The notes under the pieces are model-generated. The model was not told the origin of the DNA and did not search any database. It saw only the letters and a program-made list of their open reading frames with translations. Both the position numbers and the translations under genes were made by a program. A DNA stretch of 64,000 nucleotides from Myxococcus guangdongensis (GTDB taxonomy: Bacteria > Myxococcota > Myxococcia > Myxococcales > Myxococcaceae): contig NZ_JAJVKW010000011.1 in NCBI RefSeq assembly GCF_024198255.1, forward strand, positions 248,001-312,000. Direction: 5' to 3'. How positions within the stretch are numbered: position 1 is the stretch's first letter; each line of letters opens with the position of its first letter. Below, piece by piece: positions 7,765 through 16,332 of this stretch.

Positions 7765-8703
7765 ATGACGACTGGCGTGGTGGCACTGGTGGGCTCGCGG
7801 GAGGACATCCACATCCAGGAGGTGGGCCGGAGGCTCGAGGCGCTGGGTGTGGAGAGCGTCGTGGTGGACACGCTGACGTTCCCCGACGAGACGCGGATGT
7901 CGCTGACCGAGGACCTGGCCGGCATCCGCGTGGACGGGCGCGAGCTGGGACGTCCCGCCGCGGCATACCTGCGCGGGCTGTACACGCATCCGTTGGCGCA
8001 CGGCGTCGACGCCTCGGAGGCGATGGCGGAGGACTGGCGCACCACGCTGACCGTCTTCCGTGAGAAGGCCACGTTCCTGTTGGGGCTGCTCGGCCGGTGG
8101 GAGCGGTTGGGCGTGCCGCTGTACAACCCGACCTCGGCGGACTGGGTGCTGCACAAGCCCGTGCAGTTGAGCGCGCTGGGGGCCGCGGGGCTGCCGGTGC
8201 CTCGCACGCTGTGGACGAACGAGCCGGAGGCGGTGCGCCGCTTCGCCTCGGGCGGACGCGTGGCCTACAAGCCCGTCATGGGCGGAGCCGCCACGCAGGA
8301 GCTCCTGCCGGAGGACCTCACCGACGCGCGGCTCGCGGCGCTGGCCGCGTCTCCCGTCACCTTCCAGGAGCTGCTGCCCGGCGAGGACCTCCGCGTCTTC
8401 GTGCTGGATGGCGAGGTCATCGCGAGCCTGCACATCGTCACCTCCGCGCTGGACTTCCGGCAGAACGAGGAGCGCATCGAGCAGGTGGTGCTCCCGGACG
8501 CGGTGGCCCGGCAGTGCGTGAAGGCGTGCGAGGTGCTCGGCCTGCGCTGGACGGGGCTGGACCTCAAGCGGGGCCTGGATGGCGAGCTGAAGTTCCTGGA
8601 GCTCAACGGCTCGCCCATGTTCCTCGGCTTCGACGCGGGAGGCGGCACCGACGTGGCCGGGCACTTCACGCGAGCGCTGGCGAAGCACGCGCGGGGCGGA
8701 TGA
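7765..8703 (+). CDS. ATP-grasp ligase, graspetide macrocyclase (PsnB/MvdD-like)
   Basis: 312 residues from ATG 7765; a GTG at 7717 in the same frame is possible, since neither has a strong ribosome site. The fold is ATP-grasp of the RimK-like class: RVAYKPVMGGAATQEL (ATP-loop region), VTFQELLPGEDLRVFVLDGE and a C-terminal metal-binding LKFLELNGSPMFLGFD (Glu and Asn ligands). In graspetide clusters this enzyme phosphorylates Glu/Asp side chains of the core and lets Thr/Ser (or Lys) attack, giving omega-ester rings. It lies directly downstream of a peptide with the matching TTxxxxEE core, so that peptide is the likely substrate. Likely one transcript with the precursor. Confidence 0.85.
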   Translation: MTTGVVALVGSREDIHIQEVGRRLEALGVESVVVDTLTFPDETRMSLTEDLAGIRVDGRELGRPAAAYLRGLYTHPLAHGVDASEAMAEDWRTTLTVFREKATFLLGLLGRWERLGVPLYNPTSADWVLHKPVQLSALGAAGLPVPRTLWTNEPEAVRRFASGGRVAYKPVMGGAATQELLPEDLTDARLAALAASPVTFQELLPGEDLRVFVLDGEVIASLHIVTSALDFRQNEERIEQVVLPDAVARQCVKACEVLGLRWTGLDLKRGLDGELKFLELNGSPMFLGFDAGGGTDVAGHFTRALAKHARGG

Positions 8704-8715
8704 ACCCTCTGGAGG

Positions 8716-8895
8716 CTATCGCCACAGCGTCGCGAGCACGGTGCGCGAGGCCCCCCACGCCAGCGCGCCGAGCACCAGCACCAGCGCCGCGGTGAACAGG
8801 AGCGGACGATGGGGACGCGGGTGCATCACCGCGCGCAGCTCCTCGGTCATCGCGGGGTCCGAGTCCAGGTCCTCGTCGTCACGGGGGGACGTCAT
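8716..8895 (-). CDS. Small membrane protein coupled to the C39 exporter
   Basis: 59 residues. An acidic N-terminus (about 15 residues rich in Asp/Glu), a His/Pro/Arg segment, then one transmembrane helix (LLFTAALVLVLGALAWG) and a short tail. Its ATG overlaps the stop of the exporter (ATGA), so translation is coupled and the two are one operon. It is too short to be a full membrane-fusion (HlyD) protein. It may be a subunit or accessory anchor of the exporter, or an immunity-like peptide, and no family was recognised. It converges with the ATP-grasp gene (12-base gap). Confidence 0.7.
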   Translation of the reverse strand: MTSPRDDEDLDSDPAMTEELRAVMHPRPHRPLLFTAALVLVLGALAWGASRTVLATLWR

Positions 8896-11111
8896 CGCTG
8901 CTCCATCTGGTTCTCGACGAGCGCGCGGTAGCGGCCGCCGGGGATGAGCACCAGCGCGTCGTGGGTGCCTTCCTCGACGACGCGGCCCTTGTCGAGCACG
9001 ACAATCTTGTCCGCGCGGCGCACGGTGGACAGCCGGTGGGCCACGACGACGAGCGTGCGTCCGGTGGCCTCGCGCCGCAGAGCCTCGGTAATCGCCCGCT
9101 CCAGGGATGCGTCCAGGTGACTGGTGGCCTCGTCGAGGAAGAGCACGCGCGGGTCGCGGTAGATGGCGCGCGCGAGCTGGAGCCGCTGCTCCTCGCCTCC
9201 GGACAGCCTCACGCCCGCTTCGCCGATGCGCGTCTTGAGGCCGTTGGGCAGCGCGAGCAGCTCGTCCAGGCACGCGGTGCGCCCGGCGTGCAGCAGCCGC
9301 TCCGCGTCCGGCGTGTCGTCGCCCAGCGCGATGTTCTCCGCGAGGGTGCCGTCGAAGATGTCGGTCTTCTGGAAGACGAAGGCCACCGAGCGGCGCAGCG
9401 CTACCGGGTCGAAGGTCTCCAGCGGCTGGCCGTCGTAGAGCACCCGACCCTGCTCGGCGCGATACAGGCCGTAGAGCACCTGGGTGAGCGTCGTCTTGCC
9501 CGCGCCGGAGCGGCCGACGATGGCCGTCATCTTCCCCGCGGGCAGCGTGAAGCTCACGTCGTCGAGCACGGGCGGCTCGTTGGGGGAGCCGTAGCGGAAG
9601 GTGACGTGGTCCAGGCGCAGCTCCGGAGCGCGGGTCAACGCGCCGGTGCCGGGCGCGGTGTCGTCGCGCAGCTCGGGCGTGGACTCATAGACGATGTCCA
9701 CGCGGCGCAGGGAGATGACCACGTCCTGGAGCTGGTGGATGAACATCACCAGGTTCTGCATGGGCGCGAGCGCGAGGCCCAGAATCGCGAGCGTCGCCAC
9801 CATCTGCCCCAGCGTGAGCCGGCCCTCCAGGACGAGGTGCGCCTCGTAGACGAGGATGCCCATGGACACGGCCTGATTGACCAGCTGCGCGCCGGAGGTG
9901 TGCACGGTGTCGTGCAACCAGATGCGCCGCGCGGCCTCGGCCTCGCGGGCCTGGAGCTTCTCCCAGCGCGTGCGGGCCTGTCGCTCGGCGCCGCAGGCCT
10001 TGAGCGTCTGGATGCCGCCGAGCATCTGCATCTCCAGCCGGCTCGCCTCGGCCGCGACGCGGAAGCGCTGGTGGTCCAGCACCGTGCGGCGCGGCATCAA
10101 CAGCAGCGTCCACACCGCGTACACGGCGGCCCCGCCCGCGAAGAGGGCGAAGACGGCGCTGTCGTAGAGGAAGAGCACGGCGCCGTAGCCCACGAGCATC
10201 ACCAGGTCCAACAGCACGGACACGGACGCGCCTTGGAGGATGCGCCGGATGCGCTGGTGGTCCTCGATGCGCTTGAGCAGGTCCCCGCGATGACGCCGCG
10301 CGAAGAACGTCACCGGCAGGGACAACAGGCGCCGCCAGAACTGCGCGAGCAGCAGCGCGGAGAAGCCCCGGGACAACAGGAAGAGGCCCGCGCCGCGCGC
10401 AATCGACACGGCGATTTGCGCGACGAGCAGCACCGCGAGCCCCACGCCCACCGCCGTGAGCAGGGAGATGTCCCGACCGCCCACGGCCTTGTCCACGAGC
10501 CCCTGGATGAGCAGGGGCTGGGCGAGCGCGAGCGCCTGGAGCAACAGCGTGGTGAGGAACACCTGGAACAGCAGCAGGCGGTAGCGCAACAGGCCGCGTC
10601 CGAAGCGTCGCAGCGCGCCGAAGCGGCGGGACGTGACGGGCGCGGCGGGGACGGGGATGGGACGGAAGAGGGCCTCGGTGGGCTCCAGCGAGAGGAGGAT
10701 TCCGTCCCAGTGCTCACCGAGCTTCGCGCGCGGGATGCGCCGCAGGCCCTGCTCCGGGTCCCCGACGACGGCCTCCTTCGGGGTGACGGAGTAGAGGACG
10801 ACGAAGTGGTGGTCGTCCCAGTGCGCGATGCCGGGGAGGAGCGCCTGGCCCTCCGCATCCTCCAAATCGGTGGGGTCCTCCACATGGAAGCCGCGGACCT
10901 TGAAGCCGACCTTCTCCGCGGCGCTGGCGAGGTCCGGCAGCGAGGTGCCCACCGTCTGGACGTGGGAGAGGTCCTTGAGCGCGGCGAGCGAGTGCGCGGC
11001 GCCGTGATACGCCGAAATCATCTCCAGACACGCGGGCCCGCAGTCCGCCTCCTCGAGCTGGTGGCGCAGTGGATACGGTTCCAGGGCGACGGCGAGCCGG
11101 GAGCGGGGCAC
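8892..11111 (-). CDS. C39 peptidase-containing ABC exporter (PCAT)
   Basis: About 739 residues from a GTG at 11111. This start places the peptidase domain right at the N-terminus, as in the family, though no strong ribosome site marks it. Residues 1-140 are a C39 peptidase: oxyanion Gln18, catalytic Cys24 in EADCGPACLEM, His in AHWDDHHFVVLY, Asp in VVGDPEQG. Then come six membrane segments (about 170-450), followed by an ABC ATPase with Walker A GRSGAGKTT, signature LSGGEEQ and Walker B VLFLDEATSHLD. PCATs cleave a leader after a double-Gly and export the core. The precursor at 7551-7712 has a Gly-Gly before its core, so this is the likely maturation and export machine. Coupled to the small membrane protein downstream. 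Confidence 0.93.
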   Translation of the reverse strand: MPRSRLAVALEPYPLRHQLEEADCGPACLEMISAYHGAAHSLAALKDLSHVQTVGTSLPDLASAAEKVGFKVRGFHVEDPTDLEDAEGQALLPGIAHWDDHHFVVLYSVTPKEAVVGDPEQGLRRIPRAKLGEHWDGILLSLEPTEALFRPIPVPAAPVTSRRFGALRRFGRGLLRYRLLLFQVFLTTLLLQALALAQPLLIQGLVDKAVGGRDISLLTAVGVGLAVLLVAQIAVSIARGAGLFLLSRGFSALLLAQFWRRLLSLPVTFFARRHRGDLLKRIEDHQRIRRILQGASVSVLLDLVMLVGYGAVLFLYDSAVFALFAGGAAVYAVWTLLLMPRRTVLDHQRFRVAAEASRLEMQMLGGIQTLKACGAERQARTRWEKLQAREAEAARRIWLHDTVHTSGAQLVNQAVSMGILVYEAHLVLEGRLTLGQMVATLAILGLALAPMQNLVMFIHQLQDVVISLRRVDIVYESTPELRDDTAPGTGALTRAPELRLDHVTFRYGSPNEPPVLDDVSFTLPAGKMTAIVGRSGAGKTTLTQVLYGLYRAEQGRVLYDGQPLETFDPVALRRSVAFVFQKTDIFDGTLAENIALGDDTPDAERLLHAGRTACLDELLALPNGLKTRIGEAGVRLSGGEEQRLQLARAIYRDPRVLFLDEATSHLDASLERAITEALRREATGRTLVVVAHRLSTVRRADKIVVLDKGRVVEEGTHDALVLIPGGRYRALVENQMEQR

Positions 11112-11221
11112 ACCGCAATCGCTATCACGGAGCGCCGGGGGCAACCAGCCACAGGCCGACACGACGCACAGCGGCTTGCCCGCGCCCCGGCGCACAGCCT
11201 CTGGTCAGGTGGACACGACCC

Positions 11222-11271
11222 GGCGCATCGGGCTCGTGTGGTGCCGACTGCGGCGGCCCTGGGATTCGCGG
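11222..11271. repeat. Copy A of a ~50-base direct repeat flanking mvaA
   Basis: GGCGCATCGGG at its left end and CGGCCCTGGGATTCG near its right end recur in the same orientation at 12857-12903 on the other side of the HMG-CoA reductase gene. Aligned with one small gap, the copies share roughly four fifths of their bases. Copy A is non-coding, between the exporter and mvaA. Confidence 0.6.
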
Positions 11272-11293
11272 GTGGGAGGGTTCACGGCGGGCG

Positions 11294-12631
11294 TCACGTG
11301 TCCTCGTTGTGCGGCGACACGAACGGCAACACGCCGCCCTTCAGCTCCCCGAGCACCCGCCGGGCCCGGTCCACCTTCACCTCGCCTTGCTGGACGAGCA
11401 GCGCGGCCACGGCCTCCACCCACTCGGGCGGCGTGCCCGCGCTCACCGCCACCGAGCGCGCGTGCAACGCCATGTGGCCCTTCTGGATGCCCACCGAGCC
11501 CAGGGCCCGCACCGCCGCCAGGTTCTGCGCCAGCCCCACGGAGGCGAACAGGCACGCCAGCTCCCGGACACCGGGATGTCCGAGCACCTTGAACGCGGCC
11601 TGCACCCCGGGGTGCACGAGCAGCGGCCCGCCCACCGTGCCCAGCGCGAGCGGCAGCTCGATTTCGCCCACCAGGTTCCCGTCCTCGCGCTTCCACGTGG
11701 ACAGCGGCCCGTATCGACCCGTGCGCGAGGCATACGCATGCGCGCCCGCCTCGATGGCGCGCCAGTCCTGGCCCGTGGCGAGCGCGATGGCGTCGATGCC
11801 GTTCATGATGCCCTTGTTGTGCGTCGCCGCGCGGTAGGGGTCCGCCTGGGCGAAGCGGCTGGCCTGGACGATGCCCTCCGCGATGTCCGCTCCTGGCAGG
11901 CCGTTGTCGGCGAGCAGCTCCTCGGGGATGACACACCGCGAGCGCGCCAGCCGCCGGTCCGCGAGGTTGGAGAGGATGCGCAGGAAGACGCGGCCCCGCG
12001 TGAGCTCCTCGATGCGAGGCGCCACGCCCTCCATCATCGTGTTGATGAGGTTGGCGCCCATGGCCTCCTGGGTGTCGATGTGGAAGTGCACCACCAGGAG
12101 CGGCTCGCCCAGGGGGCCCTCGGGCGCGTCGAGGAGGCGGACCTCGAGGTCCTTCGCGCCGCCGCCTCGCCGCACCAGCTGGGGCTGCAGCGCGTTGGCC
12201 AGGTCCAGCAACTCCGAGCGCGCGGCGAGGATGCGCGCCCGCGCGGACTCCGGGTCGCCGTACCGCGTGAGCTGTATCTGTCCCACCATCAGCGACGGCT
12301 CGGCCCCCGCGACGAAACCTCCCGCCGAGCCGACGAGCTTCGCGGCGAACGAGACGGCCGCGATGACGGAGGCCTCCTCGATGACCATCGGCGCCACGTA
12401 CGCGCGCCCGTTCACCGTGAGGTGGAGTCCCAACCCCAATGGCAGGCTGAAGCAGCCCAGCGCGTTCTCCACCATCGAGTACGCCTTCTCCGCGCCCAGG
12501 CCCTCCTCACCGGTGAGCGCGGCCAGGTCCGAAGCGCTCAGCCCCAGCTCGGCCGCGACCCGTGCACACCGCTCCTCCAGGGAAAGCCGATGAAAACCCG
12601 AAAAGATGCTGCGGCTGATATCGATGCCCAT
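11294..12631 (-). CDS. mvaA: HMG-CoA reductase, class II (degradative-type family)
   Basis: 445 residues, usual for soluble bacterial class II enzymes (no membrane anchor). Seen: MVENALG (substrate-binding ENxxG, residues 53-59), catalytic Glu in MVIEEASVIAA (about 85-86), the NAD(P)-loop motif DTQEAMGAN (186-194), catalytic Lys in THNKGIMNG, and the late His in QKGHMALHA. It interconverts HMG-CoA and mevalonate. The family is called degradative from Pseudomonas mevalonii, but in bacteria with a mevalonate pathway it can be biosynthetic, and no other pathway gene is adjacent. Flanked by a diverged direct repeat. Convenient single gene unit; downstream is the exporter on the same strand, 182 bases away. 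Confidence 0.93.
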   Translation of the reverse strand: MGIDISRSIFSGFHRLSLEERCARVAAELGLSASDLAALTGEEGLGAEKAYSMVENALGCFSLPLGLGLHLTVNGRAYVAPMVIEEASVIAAVSFAAKLVGSAGGFVAGAEPSLMVGQIQLTRYGDPESARARILAARSELLDLANALQPQLVRRGGGAKDLEVRLLDAPEGPLGEPLLVVHFHIDTQEAMGANLINTMMEGVAPRIEELTRGRVFLRILSNLADRRLARSRCVIPEELLADNGLPGADIAEGIVQASRFAQADPYRAATHNKGIMNGIDAIALATGQDWRAIEAGAHAYASRTGRYGPLSTWKREDGNLVGEIELPLALGTVGGPLLVHPGVQAAFKVLGHPGVRELACLFASVGLAQNLAAVRALGSVGIQKGHMALHARSVAVSAGTPPEWVEAVAALLVQQGEVKVDRARRVLGELKGGVLPFVSPHNEDT

Positions 12632-13447
12632 GGGGATTCATCCTCGATGTATTTCTTTGCCGGGAACCCACTCGCGAGCCGCTGCGACATGGCTTCAAAC
12701 CATAATCACCCAGACAACGTCTCGCAGTGGATTCCTTGAACGTCTCTCCGTCACAAGACCCGCACCCAAACACAGACATCACCCGCATGGGGAACGGCGG
12801 TTCCCCGCACCGTGAATCACGGCACGGTGTCAGGGATGTGGGGGGCGCCACGAGAGGGCGCATCGGGTTCGAGGTGCCGACGGCCACGGCCCTGGGATTC
12901 GAGGTCGCGCCACCCTGGGGACGTCCGACGTCGACGGAGAGCGCGCAGCCCGAGGCACGCTCGGTGAGGTCGACCATCGCGTGGGCGTAGCCAGAGTCGC
13001 GGCACAGCGACATGAAGCCTTCCACGGTCTGGGGAACACGGCTCCTCGCCACCGGGCCTCTTCGACGAACGCCTCGAGACCTCCACGTCCGGGTGGCACC
13101 GCGACACGAAGGGCATGGGGAAATTCACGGCGGGAAGCACGTCTTCCTCCTGGCGCTCGGATGGCCATTCCCACGGCGGACGGACGTTGGGGCAGGGCCC
13201 ACTCCGCCGTGAACGCAGTCACGAGCACCAAGATAGAGACATTGAAAACCCAGACAACCCCCGACCCTGGTACAAAGCCCGTCATGCCGCGGACTGCGGG
13301 TCCATGTCTCGACAGACGCGGGGACGGTGACAACCCGCCGGGTGTCCTCACAGGGACAACCAGACACGGCCCGTACCTTGAAACATCTGGCGGCAAGCAG
13401 CCCCCGGGCGCATCACCCCGAGGGCTCGCCTCCGTGTCGGACCTCGC
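12632..13447. other. 816-base intergenic region with repeat and possible gene remnant
   Basis: The first 150 bases are AT-richer and probably contain the mvaA promoter (read leftwards). On the minus strand two overlapping frames look partly protein-like: FNVSILVLVTAFTAEWALP and EAFVEEARWRG (about 13030-13290), then in another frame VEGFMSLCRDSGYAHAMVDL (about 12950-13020). Joined by a frameshift they would form one small protein with an N-terminal hydrophobic segment, so this may be a decayed gene. Neither frame alone is convincing, and no family was recognised. Confidence 0.3.
12857..12903. repeat. Copy B of the direct repeat flanking mvaA
   Basis: Shares the GGCGCATCGGG and CGGCCCTGGGATTCG blocks with copy A at 11222-11271, same orientation. 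It lies at the tail of the possible decayed frame on the minus strand. It also has an internal echo (GGGTTCGAGGT and GGGATTCGAGGT, about 30 bases apart). Confidence 0.6.
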
Positions 13448-14695
13448 TCACTCCGCGGCGGTCGCCGGAGTCGTCGGCGCGGGCGGCGTCACCGACTCCC
13501 CCACCGTGACGGAGGCAGGCGGCCGGGTCTCACCCGCGGGCGAGGCGGGCGCCTCGGCCTTGGGCTCCACGCGCTTCACCTTGCCCACCTGCTCCAAATC
13601 CTCGCGGTTGTTCAGCGAGAAGCGCACCAGCGCGCGGAGGATGCGGTTGCGCTTCACGTTGCCCAGCACCTCGCGCAAATCCTCGTACACCGTGGGGTCG
13701 CTGATGAGCCCACCCACCGTGCCCTCGCCCTTCGCCACCGTCGCGGTGATTTGCTTCAGGTCCGCCGCCGCGCTGCCCAGGTCCGCGAACATCCCGCTCG
13801 CGTCCCCGTACACCAGCTGGTGCACCGCCCCATTCGGGCTCTTCTTCGCGTCCTCAATCAGCCCCGCCAGCTGCCCCGCCGCCTCGCCCAGCTCGCGCAG
13901 CGCCGTGGCGCCCTCGTTGCCGTAGATGAGCGCGTGCGCCGTGCCGTCGCCCGTGCGCACCTCGCGCAAGAGCGCCTCCACGTGCCCCACCGCGCCATCC
14001 ACCCGCTTCGCCGCGCTCGACGCGTTCGCCATCATCGTGCGCACCTCGCGCCCCGCCTCCTTGTCGTAGATGAGCGCGTGCAACACCCCGTCCCCGTTCT
14101 GCACCTGCTCCAGCACCGCCCTCAGCGACGCCATGCCTCGCTGCACGTCGCTGGCGAGCCTGGGGTCCCCGTACGCATCCACCGTCTTGAGCAGCGACTT
14201 GCTGATGGCCACCGAGTTGTCCATCACCTCGCTCGCGCCGCTGAGCAGCTTGGACAAGTCCCCGCCCGTCGACGACGCCAGCACCCCGTCCGGCTCCATC
14301 GGGGGCGCCGCGGGCGTGCCCAGCGAGATGTCCACCGCCTTGTCCCCGAGCACCCCCATGCTGCTCAGCTGCGCCATCGAGTCCTTCTTCACGCGGTCCG
14401 CGTACCTCGCGGACACCTGCAGCTGGACCTCCAGCTTCGGGTCGTCGGGGTCCTGGGAGAAGTAGATGCCCGTCACCTTCCCGACCTCCAGGCCGCCCAA
14501 CCACACCGGGGACTGGTCGTTCAGGCCCTGCACGTTGGCGAAGTACGCGCGGTACGTCACCTTGCTCTGGAACAGCCGCGACTCCTGGCCGATGAAGAAC
14601 ACCACCACGCCCGCCACCGCCAGGCCCATGGCCACGAACATCCCGGCCTTCAGCGCCAGCCGCTTCTCGCCCGACGTCGACGTGAACAGGCTCAT
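13448..14695 (-). CDS. mlaD: MlaD-family (MCE domain) lipid-transport protein
   Basis: 415 residues from ATG 14695, whose codon overlaps the mlaF stop (ATGA). One N-terminal membrane anchor (AGMFVAMGLAVAGVVVFFIG), then an MCE domain (about 45-125: RAYFANVQGLNDQSPVWLGG, GVLGDKAVDISLG). A long helical C-terminal region follows with four imperfect repeats around HALIYD/HALIYG/HQLVYGD motifs, each probably a coiled hairpin. The tail is Pro/Ala/Thr-rich. MCE proteins form rings that carry phospholipid between inner and outer membranes. With MlaE and MlaF it forms an ABC lipid transporter. The protein is much longer than E. coli MlaD, closer to the larger MCE proteins that form tunnels. Confidence 0.9.
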   Translation of the reverse strand: MSLFTSTSGEKRLALKAGMFVAMGLAVAGVVVFFIGQESRLFQSKVTYRAYFANVQGLNDQSPVWLGGLEVGKVTGIYFSQDPDDPKLEVQLQVSARYADRVKKDSMAQLSSMGVLGDKAVDISLGTPAAPPMEPDGVLASSTGGDLSKLLSGASEVMDNSVAISKSLLKTVDAYGDPRLASDVQRGMASLRAVLEQVQNGDGVLHALIYDKEAGREVRTMMANASSAAKRVDGAVGHVEALLREVRTGDGTAHALIYGNEGATALRELGEAAGQLAGLIEDAKKSPNGAVHQLVYGDASGMFADLGSAAADLKQITATVAKGEGTVGGLISDPTVYEDLREVLGNVKRNRILRALVRFSLNNREDLEQVGKVKRVEPKAEAPASPAGETRPPASVTVGESVTPPAPTTPATAAE

Positions 14696-15513
14696 GACGC
14701 CCCTCCCGGCTCCAGCTCCACCCGCCGCGCGTCCAGGAACGCCCGCACCTCCGGCACCCTCGAGCGTCGGAACTCGTCCGGCGTCCCCACCTGGACGATG
14801 CGCCTGTTGGCCAGCATCGCCATCCGGTCCCCCACCGCGAACGCGCTCACCAGGTCGTGCGTCACGACGATGGAGGTGCTGCCGAGCTTGGTCTTCATCG
14901 AGTTGATCATCGCGTTGATGGACTGCGTGGTGACCGGGTCCAACCCCGTGGTGGGCTCGTCCCAGAGGATGACTTCCGGATTCGTGGCGATGGCCCGCGC
15001 CAACCCCACCCGCTTCTTCATGCCGCCCGACAGGTCCGCCGGCATCAGCCGCTCCGTGCCCGGCAGGTTCACCAGCTCCAGCTTCTCCGCCACCCGGTCG
15101 CGCACCTCGGACAGCGGCATGTCCGGGTAGTGCTCCCGCAGGGGATACGCCACGTTCTCCCCCACGCTCAGCGAGTCGAACAGCGCCGCGCCCTGGAACA
15201 CCATGGCCACGTGCCGCCGCACCGGGATGAACTCCCCTTCCGAGAACCCCGTCACGTCCCGGCCCTGAAAGAGGATGTGTCCGGCGTCCGGCCGCTGCAG
15301 CCCGATGAGGCACTTGAGCAGCACGCTCTTGCCCGTGCCCGAGCCCCCCAACACCACCAGCGTCTCCCCCGCGCGCACGTCCAGCTCCAGGTCGTCGTAG
15401 ACGCGCTTGGGGCCGAAGGACTTCTGCAAGTGCTGGAAGTGGATGAGCTGCTCACCCGGCGTGGGCTGCTGGAACTCGAACGTCGGTGCTTCCTTGCGAG
15501 GGGCGAAGGGCAT
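14692..15513 (-). CDS. mlaF: MlaF-family ABC transporter ATPase
   Basis: 273 residues. Walker A GGSGTGKSVLL, Q-loop MVFQGAALFDSLSV, signature LSGGMKKRVGLARA, Walker B VILWDEPTTGLDP and the H-switch VVTHD are all intact. LSGGMKKR and the FDSLSVGENVAYPL region are characteristic of MlaF/Mkl-type ATPases that work with MlaE permeases. It powers lipid movement through the MCE complex. Lies 6 bases after mlaE and overlaps mlaD by 4 bases, so one operon. The N-terminal 25 residues before the ATPase core are an extra, Pro-rich extension. Confidence 0.93.
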   Translation of the reverse strand: MPFAPRKEAPTFEFQQPTPGEQLIHFQHLQKSFGPKRVYDDLELDVRAGETLVVLGGSGTGKSVLLKCLIGLQRPDAGHILFQGRDVTGFSEGEFIPVRRHVAMVFQGAALFDSLSVGENVAYPLREHYPDMPLSEVRDRVAEKLELVNLPGTERLMPADLSGGMKKRVGLARAIATNPEVILWDEPTTGLDPVTTQSINAMINSMKTKLGSTSIVVTHDLVSAFAVGDRMAMLANRRIVQVGTPDEFRRSRVPEVRAFLDARRVELEPGGAS

Positions 15514-15519
15514 GGCACG

Positions 15520-16332
15520 TCACAGGTACAGCGTCACCTTGGTGATGAAGAAGTCGGCCAGACACACCGCCACGGAGGTAATCGCCACCGTCTGCGTGGT
15601 GGCGCGTCCCACGCCCTCCGTGCCGCCCTCCACCGTCAGCCCCTTGAAGCAGCCCACCAGGCCGATGATGAAGCCGAACACCGCGCCCTTGAACACCCCG
15701 GACACGAAGTCCTGCATGAACACCGCGTCCAGCGCGCCCTGGAAGAACAAGTCGAAGGAGATGGCGTACTGCGTGTTCACCACCACCGCGCCCGCCACCA
15801 GCCCCACCACGTCCGCGAACACCGTGAGCACCGGCATCACCAGCAGGCACGCCAGCACGCGCGGCACCACCAGCTTGCGCAGCGGGTCCGCCCCCAGCGC
15901 GCGGATGGCGTCCACCTGCTCCGTCACCGTCATGGCGCCCAGCTCCGCCGCCATGCCGCTGCCCAGCCGCGCGCCCACCGTGAGCGCCGTCAGCACCGGC
16001 GCCAGCTCGCGGAACAGCGTGAGGATGACCACGCGCCCCACCGTGTACTGCACCCCGAAGCGCGCCAGGAAGTAACCGAACTGCAACGAGATGACGAGCC
16101 CGGCGAACATCGCCGTCAGCAGCGCGATGGGCAGCGAGCGCACCCCCAGCGACTCGATGTGGAAGATGAGCGTCTTGAAGTCGAACGGGGGCCGCACCAC
16201 GCGCTGGAGCACCTGCCCCGTCATCACCGTCATCGCGCCCAGCGACTCCAGCCGCTCCTTCGCCTTGTCCCAGAGCCCGGGGCTCGGGGTCGACACGTGC
16301 TCGTCCGCGTCCGCTTCCGTCGAGGCGTTCAT
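15520..16332 (-). CDS. mlaE: MlaE-family ABC lipid transporter permease
   Basis: 270 residues with about five or six membrane segments. Family hallmarks include the amphipathic N-terminal part, ARLGSGMAAELGAMTVTEQVDAIRALG (coupling-helix region) and VVPRVLACLLVMPVLT. It is the inner-membrane channel partner of the MlaF ATPase and MlaD-like MCE protein. Its ATG overlaps the stop of the upstream lipoprotein gene. An acidic cytosolic extension of about 30 residues precedes the first helix. No mlaB or mlaC homologue lies in the operon. Confidence 0.93.
   Translation of the reverse strand: MNASTEADADEHVSTPSPGLWDKAKERLESLGAMTVMTGQVLQRVVRPPFDFKTLIFHIESLGVRSLPIALLTAMFAGLVISLQFGYFLARFGVQYTVGRVVILTLFRELAPVLTALTVGARLGSGMAAELGAMTVTEQVDAIRALGADPLRKLVVPRVLACLLVMPVLTVFADVVGLVAGAVVVNTQYAISFDLFFQGALDAVFMQDFVSGVFKGAVFGFIIGLVGCFKGLTVEGGTEGVGRATTQTVAITSVAVCLADFFITKVTLYL

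Noticed and set aside
8716..8895. Truncated HlyD-type adaptor for the exporter
   Set aside because: Only an acidic head and a single helix; no lipoyl or coiled-coil part remains nearby, so there is no evidence it was ever longer.
8961..11837. 958-codon open frame on the plus strand opposite the C39 exporter and mvaA
   Set aside because: Low-complexity His/Arg/Gln/Glu composition, no domain, and fully antisense to two genes with intact motifs; an effect of high GC.
13448..15313. 621-codon minus-strand frame running through mlaF into mlaD
   Set aside because: Only the part from 14695 on matches MlaD; the upstream part is the wrong frame of mlaF, whose own frame carries all ATPase motifs.
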